The notes under the pieces were generated by a model. The model was not told where the DNA came from, did no database searches, and saw only the letters and a program-made list of their open reading frames with translations. DNA of 64,000 bases from Paramyrothecium sp. XJ0827 (Eukaryota > Ascomycota > Sordariomycetes > Hypocreales > Stachybotryaceae): the NCBI GenBank assembly GCA_020881915.1, contig JAJFPB010000003.1, forward strand, positions 3,782,001 to 3,846,000, in the 5' to 3' direction. A program made the translations under genes and the position numbers. This document shows positions 43,200-54,400 of this stretch, in pieces (within the stretch, counting starts at the first letter, position 1; every line of letters starts with the position of its first letter).

Positions 43200-43748
43200 A
43201 GGGGATTAATGTAATCTTTGGATGCAGCCCAATACTGTTGGGAACAGTCTCCACCCCTTATATATACAGCGTAAGCAAAGAAGTGATTTGAATAAAAACG
43301 GAAAGGATTCAGTGACAGATTTGACAGATTTCCCGGCTAAAAAGATGCCAAGAAAACCGATGCCCTGTCGGTAGTGATATGTGCAAGGTGAATCCTTGAT
43401 CCTTTCTACCAATGCCAAAACCTTACGGAATAGTCAACCAAACAATCAAACTACCTCGAGTTTAGTAGTGGAGGTCATTATGGGCAGAGTGATGCCAGTG
43501 ATAATCCTGACCAATAGCGAGGGACCTTTAACGGCGAGAGCGACCGGGGCCTCCGCGTGTCAGGGCCTCCACTTACTTATTTCCCGAGCCTCGGCATTTC
43601 CAGATCCAAATTGGCGATAAGATAACGGCGGTTTGACTGGAGTTTCAATGCTGGACTGACGTCGGTAGCATCTCTCTCTCGCCGTCGACAAACACCCCAT
43701 CCGTCCATTCAATTGCTTGCGCTGCCGAATCCGAATCCGAATCTGAAA
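43200..43748. other. Intergenic between OSBP and thioesterase genes
   Basis: About 550 bp between two genes in the same direction. It carries the OSBP 3' flank (TATATATA near 43259) and a C/T-rich leader of the thioesterase. No other gene. Confidence 0.6.
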
Positions 43749-45003
43749 ATGCCCGGAGAAGAACGTGTGACGCTGCTGCGGCCGCCGCCGCCGGACCCAA
43801 ACAAAGCCCCCATCGAGAATGCGCTTGAAGTAACGGAACTGGCAGTCCTCGGCCCGGTAGGTTGCATTGCCCCCCCTACAACCATGCAGGCTGCTCCTCC
43901 ATGCCATTATGGGGTCGCCGTCTTGTCTCTGTCTCTGACGCCGTCGCTGACGATTCCAGGACATCTACACAAATACCCGCGAGGCGTGGCATCCGCCCGG
44001 CGCTCGCGGCATCTACGGCGGAGCCGTCATCGCCCAGTGCCTGGCCTCGGCGCAGAACACGGTCCCCGACAACTTCCTCGTCCACTCGTGCCACTGCTAC
44101 TTCCTGCTGGCCGGCAACTCATCGATCCCCATCCTCTTCCACGTCGAGCGCGTCCGCGACGGCCGATCCTTCGTCACCCGGACCGTCCAGGCCCGCCAGC
44201 GGGGCCGCTGCATCTTCACAACCACAATCAGCTTCGTGCGCCAGGACGACGGCGGCGCCAAGCAGGTCCGGCATGCCGCGCCCTTGCCTGCGGATGCGAG
44301 GCCGCCTCCCGAGGATGATTCCGGGGAGCCGGAGTGGTCAAGGTCCGGCCCCGTCATGATCTCCAACCCCGAGATCGTGGGCGGCGGCGACGGTGCGGCG
44401 AAGCCGTGGGAGCGTAGGTGTAGGCAATGGACCAAAGCGAGAGGCCAGATTTCCGCCTCTGGGGGCCACCGCTCTCATCTCAACGCGCTGGCTTACATAT
44501 CCGACAACTGGTTCATCGGCACCGTGTCGCGCATCCACGGCCTGTGGAGGTGGCCCCAGCTGGCCCCCAAGGACGTCGCCAAGCTACCCGAGGCGGACCA
44601 GCGCCGCGTACGGGCGCTTCTTGAATTCGATGGCCTGGAGTCGGACGACGAGTCTCTGAGCGCATGGAACGACCGGGACCGGCTGGGTATGCAGGTCAGC
44701 CTGGACCACAGCATCTACTTCCACGAGCCCGCGCGGGTCAAGGTCGATGACTGGATGTTCGTCGACATGGAGAGCCCCTGGGCCGGCAGCGGGCGCGGCG
44801 TCGTCACGCAGCGCATCTTTGCCCGTGACGGCACGTTGCTGGCGACTTGTATGCAAGAGGTAAGCAAGCAGAGAGGAAGCCGGAGCGGCCGTGCTTCATT
44901 GCTCGCCTCCTACTTGGAATCATGTTGCTAACATAATGGAAAACAGGGCGTTGTGAGGCTCAAGCAGGACGACGAGAAGGCGGCGGCGAAGCCGAAACTG
45001 TAA
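43749..45003 (+). CDS. Acyl-CoA thioesterase, TesB/type II, peroxisomal
   Basis: Hydrolyses fatty acyl-CoA to free acid and CoA, usually alongside peroxisomal beta-oxidation. Exons 43749-43856, 43960-44859 and 44947-45003; introns GTAGGT...CCAG (103 nt) and GTAAGC...ACAG (87 nt), both phase 0. Total 354 residues. First hot-dog fold: REAWHPPGARGIYGGAVIAQ, NFLVHSCHCYFLLAGN, RSFVTRTVQARQRGRCIF. Second: RSHLNALAYISDNWFIGTVS, SLDHSIYFHEPARVKVDDWM, GRGVVTQRIFARDGTLLATC, containing the expected Asp, Thr/Ser and Gln-type residues of TesB. The final 19-codon exon ends in PKL, a PTS1-like peroxisomal signal. I start at 43749; the frame upstream starts only at a TTG. Confidence 0.92.
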
Positions 45004-45024
45004 GATCGGAGAACTTGTCGGCCA

Positions 45025-45077
<53 letters not shown>

Positions 45078-45476
45078 ACGAATTGACGCGCCTGAGGACG
45101 GAACCAAGAGACAGGGAGAGGATTGAAAAACCGTTGTTCACTAGGTATGGGGATTCGTGTTGTCACGACTCAGTACTCGTGGTTGGCGGCGTCTTTGTGA
45201 ATAACAGCTTAGCAAAGGTGGGAGCCGGCCGGTGGCATCAAGTTGTGGGAATGGTTACACTGGGTTTATATCACCAATAGAGAATCTTAATCAAGGTCAA
45301 AACAATATGCATATTTCCTAAACTATCGATACCCCATACTCGCTATTACTACCAATTAAGATCCTCCACAATTGAAAAATACAAACAAACATGGCACACG
45401 TAACATTGTGGCCGAACTTTTCTTCACAAAAAAACAAGAAACAAAATGCAGCGTCAAACTACGCTTATCAACGGAC
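45004..45476. other. Intergenic, convergent 3' regions
   Basis: Separates the thioesterase (+) and giant adhesin (-) stops. Apart from the TG repeat I see nothing. Confidence 0.7.
45029..45076 (+). repeat. (TG)24 microsatellite
   Basis: 48 nt of perfect TG dinucleotide in the 3' UTR region of the thioesterase gene, between convergent genes. Confidence 0.95.
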
Positions 45477-48400
45477 CTACGCCTGGGGGTAGTTTGTATT
45501 GAAGAGGTTGTTGTACAGGCAGTTGATGATGGCGTTGCCGCTGCCCAGGCTCGTGGACAAGCAGGCGGCGGCTGCACCGACCGCGAACGGTCCAAGCGCG
45601 ACGGTACAGACGGGTATGTCGAGCACGATCTCCGCCGCGGTGTCGCCGGCAAGGTTCAAGCAGGCTACCGGCAACTGGGTGATGCACTGCGAGCCGATGG
45701 CGTTGTTGAGGCAGGTTTGGATGTTCGTGCCCAGCGACGTGCTCAGCACGTTCGTCAAGCAGGTAAGGACGTTGCCTGTTGCGAACATGCCCAACGAGGT
45801 GATACAGCGAGGCACCTGAGCAACGAGCGCGAGTCCTGACAAAGAGCCAAACGTGTTGCAGTTCGAAGGCAGCGTAGCGCCGCATCTTGGAGTGAGAGTG
45901 CCGGCGCCGCACGTGTTGCCTGTTGGCGTAACGGTGTTCAGGCCAGCAGCTCCTGTGAGACAGTTGACGATGCTCAGACCGCTTGTCAAGCTGGTAATGG
46001 TTTGCGTCAAGCATTGCAAGACCTGTGATCCAGGCAGAGGCAGGACGCCGAGGGAATTGGTACAGCTAGTAATCAGGGAGGGGGTAATGTTGGTGCCGCT
46101 GACAAGCGATAGGTTCAGACACTCCGGCGAGAGCTGGTAGATGCAGTTGGTATTGATTGCGTTCCTCAAGCAAGTGAGTGCTCCCGATGGGTTAAGAGCG
46201 TACTGTACAAGATTGAAACAGCTAGAGACGGGCCCGAAGTTTCCTACCGAGAGAAGCGCGATCTGGCAAAGACCGAGCTGAACCGTGGCGAGACCAATGA
46301 TGTTAGTCAGAGACGTACACGCCGAGGGAAGGAGATTGGCGTTGCCACAGGCTTGGGTGTCTGTAGTCGGCAGAGGAGCGCATGAGCTCACGGCGGCCGT
46401 CGTCGTCGTTCTGACCGTGGTGGGCGTCACGGTTGTCGTGGTACCTGAGGCGATGAGGGGCGGGAAAGGAGTCGTTGATCCGTCACAAGCAAACTGCACA
46501 AGGTACTTGTTGGCTGCTGTGCTCGTGCCGTTGACAATCACGGTTCCATCAGGAGCAGTGATTTGGACGATCATGGAGAAGTCTCCCTGAGCATTGCCCC
46601 ACATGATTCGGATGGGGTTGTATGTTCCAGCCGTGAAGGTGATGCTAGCCGTCACACCCGGCCGTGTAGCGCTCGTATCGGTCTGCTGGACATCGGCATT
46701 GGCTCTCGTCCAACCCGAGATGGCCTTGCTGCCGAACCAGACGAGGGTAATATCATCGGAGCTAACGATGCTGACAGTATAGGCTCCTTGCAGCGGCGTG
46801 TACAGGTAGGCTTGGTGGTTGAGCGTAGTGAGCACCATAGACCTAGAAGGCGCACCGGGGTACACAGTGTACGGAGCACCGAGATAGTTGACGTTTGATG
46901 GAATGTAAAAGTAACCTGTGGTTCCAGTGAAGGAAGGCTGGGCTGTCTGGAAGAAGGTAGGGTTGAATGAGGTGTACAGTGGCGGATCGGTATTGGCATA
47001 GGGGTTGGTGTAGATGCCATACTGCAGTCCAGCGTTGCTACAGCTTTGATCTGCCGTCGCCAGAGCCGCTCCCCAAGGTGGGTAGGTGGGCGTCGACCTG
47101 TCACAAGCAAACCTGACGAGATATCTGTTGTTCGCCGTGGTACCATCGACAATAACAGTGCCGTCCGGCGCGGTAACTCGCAGCGTGAAGGAGAAGGCTT
47201 CCTGTCCGTTACCCCATAAGACTCGCAGTGGCGTGTACGAGCCGGCTGCAAGAGTAATAGTGAACGTGACTGTCGAGGCACCAGTGCTGGTGTAAGTCTG
47301 TTGGACGTCCGCATTACCCCTTGTCCACGTGGAGATGGCCTTACTGCCGAACCAGACGAGGGTGATGTCGTCTGAATTCAAGATATTGACAGTATAAGAT
47401 CCTGGTATAGGGGCATACAAGAAGGCCTGGTGGTTGATAGCCGTAAACGGGGGAGACCTGGCAGGCGCGCCAGGATAGAATACGTAGGGGTTTGTGAAGC
47501 TGTTGCCCGTTGAAACGCCAATGTAAGGGGTAGTTCCGTTGTACGCTGGTTGCGCTGTCTGGAAATACTGCGCGTTAAACGAGCTATATGTTGGTGCATC
47601 GCCGTTGGTGTACGGGTTGGAGAAGATGGCGTACGATAACCCGGCGTTACTGCAACTTTGATCCGCGCCTTGCAAGGCCGTTCCGAATGGCGGGAAAGTT
47701 GCTGTTGATCCATTGCAACCAAATCGAACAAAATATTTATTAGCTGCGGTGCTGGTGCCGTTGACGATGACGGTGCCATCGGGAGCAGTAATCTGGATCG
47801 TGAAGGAGAGGTCTCCCTGTCCATTACCCCACATGATCCGGATAGGGTTGTAAGAGCCGGCGACAAGATTGACGTTCACGGTTATTCCTGGGCGACCAGT
47901 TGTAGTGTCAACATACGCGGCATCGGCGTTGCTCCTTGACCATCCGGTAAAGGCTTTAGTGCCAAACCAGATAAGGACTATGTCGTCTGAGTTAGTTATG
48001 CTAACAGCGTAATTACCGGACTGAGGGGCATATAAGAAGCCTTGGTGGTTGATGGTAGTGAGCGTTAAACTCCTAGAAGGCGCGCCGGGATATACAGAGT
48101 ACGAATTGGCGGGGTTCAATCCCGGTTGGATGCCGACATAAGTCGTAGTTCCATTGGAAGACGGCTGTGCTGTGAGGAAATATTGTGGGTTGAACGAGCT
48201 ATATGTAGGTGGATCGCTGTTGGTGTAAGGGTTTGTGTATATGGCGTACGCCAGTCCTGCATTGCTGCAACTCTGGTCTGCGGTTGCTTGAGGCGAGGGC
48301 GAGGCTGTTGTAGAGGAAGTGGTTGTCGACGTTGTAGCCACTGCAATAGCTGATGTTGACGTAGTACCGGAACCGAATGGTGGGAAAGTTGGCGTTGACC

Positions 48401-51400
48401 CGTCGCAGGCAGACCGCACAAGGTATTTGTTACTTGCTCCATTGGCATTGACAAGGACTGTTCCATCTGGGGCGAGGATTTCCAAGAACAGAGCGAAGTA
48501 AAGGTCTTGATTGGCCCACAAGACACGGATGGGAGTATACGAGTTGGCGGTAAGGGTGATGTTGAATTTGATTGACGGATCAGGAGGGTTGTCGGTATAT
48601 AAGGTCTCTACATCGGCATTGGGCCTGGTCCATGTGGAAAGTGCCTTATTGCCGAGCCAGAGAAGCATGATATTATCTGTGTAAGGCACGACGACCTGGT
48701 ATGTGCCTGTGACCGGAGCGAAAAAGAAGCCCTGATGGTTAATAGTTGTGTTTTGCATTGACCGGCTGGGTGCGCCGGGGTATGGGCTTATATTGACGAG
48801 AGGATCTTGACCAGGGGCTTCACCGATATAAGGCGTAACGCCAACGTAGCTTGGCTGGGCTGTGTAGTAGTACGCGGGATTGAACCCAGCATATGCTGGG
48901 AAGTCTTGCTGCGGTGCAGGGTTGTTGTAGACAGCATACGTGAGACCGGCATTACTGCAGCTTTGATCTGCTGTAGGCAGAGTTTTGAAAACGGGATAGG
49001 TTGGCGTTGTTCTGTCGCAAGAGAATTGTACGAAATACTTGTTGCTTGCGTAGTTGTTATTGAGAATCACAGTTCCATCAGGAGCTATAATCTCGGCTAC
49101 TAATGAGTACCGTTGTCTGTTGTTAGCCCATAGGAGGCGGAAGGGCGTGTAGGTACCAGCCGTAAGTGAAATGTTGAACTGTGTGATGTTGCCACTTTCC
49201 ACTTGCACAAGGTTGGCATTGCTTCTCTCCCACGTGGAAATCGCGTTGTTACCGAACCAAATGAGCGTGATCTCGTTCGAGTTCGGCACTCGAACAGAGT
49301 AGGAACCCGTGACTGGCGCATACAAAAAGCCCTGGTGGTTGATGGTAGTGAATTGAATGAGCTGAGACGGCGCACCGGGGTAGACGCTATAAGGAGTACT
49401 GAAGTTTGTATCTGCGATAGGGATGCCAATGTAGGGAGTAACTCCAGTGTAGTACGGCGCAAAGTTCCGGAAAGATCCTGCGCCAAACGCTGTGTACGTT
49501 GGAAAGTCGGTCTGGAACCAAGGGTTGCCATACATAGAATATACCAAGCCAGCGTTATTGCAGCTCTGATCGGCTGTTTTTGATACAGATCCAAAAGGTG
49601 GGAACTGACCTGTGGACCCGTCACAAGCCCCTTGTACCAGGAACTTATTACTTGCTCCATTGCCGCCAACAATGAGGCTTCCATCTGGAGCGAAGATCTC
49701 AATAAAGAGGGCAAGGTAGAGGTCCTGGTTGGCCCAGAGCAGTCGGAAGGGGGTGTACGATCCAGCAGTGAGGGTAATGGTAAATTTCACTGATGTGTCA
49801 GGGATATCGATATACAGCGTTTCCACGTCAGCGTTCGGGCGGGTCCAGCTGGAGAAAGCCTTGTTGCCAAACCAGACAAGCATGATATTGTCTGAGAACG
49901 GGACCCTGATGGTATATGTGCCGGTGAGCGGAGCGTAGAAAAAGCCCTGGTGGTTAATGGTAATATTTTGCAAGGATCGAGAAGGTGCGCCGGGATATGG
50001 ACTCGCCAAGACGAGAGGGTCCGTATCCTTCGGAATACCAATATATCTAGTGACTCCCACAAACTCCGGCGTAGCTGTGTGATACAAGCTAGCGTCGAAG
50101 GCGGCGTAACTAGGAAAGTCGGTATCAGGAACAGTATTTGTATACACAGCGTAAGCCAGACCAGTGTTATTACAGCTTTGGTCTGCACCAGTAAGAGTCT
50201 TGATGCCAGGATAGGTTGGCGTTGACCTATCACAAGAAAATTGCACAAGGTACTTGTTCGCTGTCTGAGAGCCGTCCAGGAGAACAGCACCATTTGGAGC
50301 AGTGATTCGAACAGTGGAGGAGTAGCGATTCCTAGCGTTCGCCCACAGAATTCGCATAGGCGTATATGAGCCGGCTGTCAAAGTGATCTGGTAGGAAAGG
50401 AGTGTGTTGGGCGCAGTCGAACTCTCCTCAATTTGGACAAGGTCGGCATTGCTTCTTTGCCACCCTGAGACGGCCTTGCTTCCAAACCAAACCAGGGTGA
50501 TCTCATTGGAATAAGGCACCGTGATGTTATATGTACCCGTGAGAGGAGCGTACAAAAAGCCCTGGTAGTTGATCGCAGTATATTGCAACAGCTGAGAAGG
50601 TGCGCCAGGATAAACACTAACAGGAACCCCGGGTGTATTTGCTGGTATGCTGATATAGCCAGTGGTTCCAATAAAGTCTGCAGCCGCTGTCTGGAAGTAT
50701 TGTGGATCGAACGCACTATACGTGGGGAAATCAGTATTAAACATAGGGTTTGCAAACATGGCATATGTCACTCCAGTATTGTTGCAACTCTGATCCGCAG
50801 TTGGCAGAGCTGTGGATGATGACGTTGTAGTTGTTCCCGAGCTTGGCGTGGTAGTTGTTGTCGGAGGCTGCGACGTGATTGTGCTGGTCGTGACAATCGA
50901 AGAAGTCGTTGTACTTGATGTAGTAACGGGAGTCGTGCTGCTGGTCGTGGGAGATGCGGATGACGTGGTACTGTCTGAACTAGTAGAAGGCGTGGTTGTG
51001 CTGGGCGTAGCGACAGTGGACGTGGTTGTAATGGGCGTCGCAACGGAAGACGATGTTGTATCGGTCGTAGCAGGAGAAGACGTAGTTGTGCTAGGTGTCG
51101 CAGCAGTGGATGTCGTTGTGCTGGGCGTAGCAGCAGCAGAGGTTGTTGTATCGGGCGTGGAAGCAGAAGACGATGTTGTGCCAGTGGAGGAACCTGCAGG
51201 CGTGGTTGAACTGGTTGTGGTAGCAGGCTGAGGAGTTGTGGAGCTAGTCGTAGGAGCTGCGGACGTCGTTGTATCCGTTGTGGTAGGAATCTCAGATGAT
51301 GTAGTACTGCTAGCCGGGGAAGCCACAGGTGTTGAGGCACTGCTCGAGAGCACTTCAGTCGGAGAACTCGTCAAGCTGGTTACAACAGACACGACAGGCG

Positions 51401-54400
51401 TTGTGGTGCTGTCTGTCGTAGAAATTTGAGATGTTGTGGGGCTAGCCGTTGTAGAAACTGCCGGTGATGTAGTGCTGGACGTATCAGTGCTGCTTGAAGC
51501 TGGCATCGTGGCCGTGGTACTGGATGTGTCTGTAGTAATTGTTTGAGAATCAGGTAATGTTGAAGTTGCTGAAGTACCAGACGGCGCGGTTGGGGTTGTC
51601 ATAGTTGGAGCAACAGCGGCAGCGGCAGCCGGCGTTTGGATTACAACCGTGTTTGTAACACCAGTACCTGTGCGAGTGATAGTGGTGACTGCATTACCGC
51701 TGTAGGCTTCAGTAATTGTGACCTCGGCTGGTCCAGGTGTATATATAATGACCGTCCCAGTCGGCGACGCATCGCTGCTTGCTGGTGCCTGTGTGGTAAC
51801 GGAGACGGACATGCCTGTGTACGCCTGTGTAATTGTAACAAAAGGATAAGAAGCTGAGGGAACATTAACGATAACTGTGCCAGTAGGTGTAGCGTCGCCG
51901 CTGGCCGGGTCGAGAGTCTGGGTAGAAACTGTGGTGCCAGAATACGTTCGGGTTATTGTCACAAACGGATAGGTAGCCGATGGAACATTTACTATAACCG
52001 TTCCGGTTGGCGTCGCATCACCGCTAGCTGGACCGAATGTCTCGGTTGAGGTCGTGGTGCCAGAATACGTTCGTGTTATTGTCACAAATGGATAGGTCGC
52101 TGATGGAACGTTCACGACAACCGTTCCAGTTGGTGTTGCATCACCGCTGGCCGGATTGAGTGTCTGCGTGGAAACTGTAGTACCAGAATAGGTGCGGGTG
52201 ATCGTTATAACTGGATACGTAGGCGCCGGGACGTTAACAATAACCGTTCCAGTGGGTGTGGCATCGCTGCTGGCGGGGTTGAGAGTCTGAGTGGAAGTTG
52301 TGGTGCCTGAGTATGTCTGCGTGATTGTGACGAATGGATAGGTGGCGGAGGGAACGTTGATAATAACCGTCCCAGTTGGTGTGGCGTCGCTGCTGGCCGG
52401 GTCAAGGGTCTGGGTGGATATGATAGTGCCAGAGTAGGTACGGGTTATCGTTACGACTGGATAGGTAGGCGAAGGAACATTAACAATAACCGTTCCTGTA
52501 GGCGTGGCATCCCCGCTGGCTGGAGCAAGGGTCTGAGTAGAAACTGTGGTACCCGAGTATGTCTGCGTGATTGTGACGAAAGGATAGGTGACAGTACCAG
52601 CAGGGGTGTTGACGACGACTGTTCGTGTGGGTGTTTGATCACCGCTGGCTGGGTCCAGTGTTTCAATAGAAACTGTAGCACCAGTGTAAGGACGGGTGAT
52701 CGTAACAACTGGCAAGGAGCTTGGCTGAGGAGTGTTAATGTAAACGGTTCCTGTTGGTGTGAGATCACCGCTAGCTGGATTCAGCGTCTCAATGGACACA
52801 GAGATGCCCGAGTATGGGCGGGTTATTGTGACGAATGGACCAGTAAAGGAGGCAGGTGCTGGGGTCTTAACAATAACCGTACCCGTGGAATCACCGCTGG
52901 CAGGGTCTAGTGTTACCGTCGTCAATGGCCCATCGTATGTGCTGAAAACAGTCGTGTATGGGCCGCCGAACACGCTCGTGGCTGGAGTGTTAACAATTAC
53001 CGTTCTCGTAGGAGTTGCATCACCGCTGGCCGGATCCAAGGTGACAATCGAGGTTGAAACGCCAGTGTAGCCTCTTGTGATAGTTGTGACAGGCACGGAA
53101 AAGGAGGCGGCGGCTGGTGTGTCAACATATACCGTACCAGTAGAGTCACCGCTTGACGGTAGCAAGGTGGTAAGTGATGTCGAAACGCCACTATAAGGCC
53201 TGGTGATTGTGACATATGGACCTGTGAATGTTCCTGAGCTTGGTGTATCAACAAAGACAGTGCCAGTAGAGTCGCCACTTGCTGGCAACAGTGTGGTGAG
53301 GGATACCGAAACGCCGCTGTATATCCTCGTGATGGTCGTGTAGGGGCCGGTGAAAGAAGCGCTTGGTGTGTCTATGTAGACAGTTCCTGTTGAGTCGCCA
53401 CTTGCGGGCAGGAGGGAAGTGTAGGAGGTTGAGATGCCACTATAAGGCCTGGTTATAGTCACGTAAGGACCCGTAAATGCTTGAGGTGTCTCGACAAAGA
53501 TTGTGCCGGTTGAATCAGTACCCGTCGGAGCAACCGTGTAGCTCGTAATGGTGCTGCCTGCGTATCCGCGAGTGATCGTAACATAAGGACCTGTGAATGT
53601 GCCCGTGGTTGTGACAGCGCCGGTAGGCGTCTCCACAAATACAGTGCCGGTCAAGTCGCTTCCGGTCGGCGCGACAGTGTAACTAGTGACGCCGCTACCT
53701 GTATAACCACGAGTTACTGTGACATAAGGACCCGTGAAAGATTGCACTGGTGTTGGCGTCTCAACGAAGATAGTGCCAGTTACGTCGCTTCCAGTTGGCG
53801 GAACGGTGTAGCTGGTCACGCTGCTGCCAGTATAACCGCGGGTGACTGTAACGTAGGGTCCGGTGAAAGTTGGTGCCAGAGTTGGAGTTTCTACGTAAAT
53901 GGTGCCTGTACCGTCTGTTCCGGTGGGCGGAACAGTGTAAGACGTTACGCCGCTGCCCGTATACCCACGAGTCACAGTGACAAAAGGGCCTGTGAACGAC
54001 GCCGGACCTGTTGTTGCGGGAGTTTCCACGAAAATAGTGCCAGTGATGTCGCTGCCAGTAGGTGGGACGGTATAGGTTGTGACGCTGCTGCCGGTATAGC
54101 CGCGAGTCACAGTAACGTATGGAACTGATTGGGTGGCGGGGACTGATGTCGCTGGTGCATCAATATAAATGGTTCCGATGCTATCGGTACCGGTCGGCGG
54201 GGCAGTAATTGTAACTGGCGTGACGCCAGAGTAGCTGCGGGTAATAGTCACGTATGGGCCAGTGAAAGTGACCGGTGGTGCTGTTGCTGGCGTCTCGATA
54301 TATACAGTTCCTGTCACGTCGCTACCAGTAGGGGGAACCGTGAATGTGGTGATGGTGCTGCCAGTGTAAGGACGTGTCACAGTAACGTACGGTGGTCCTG

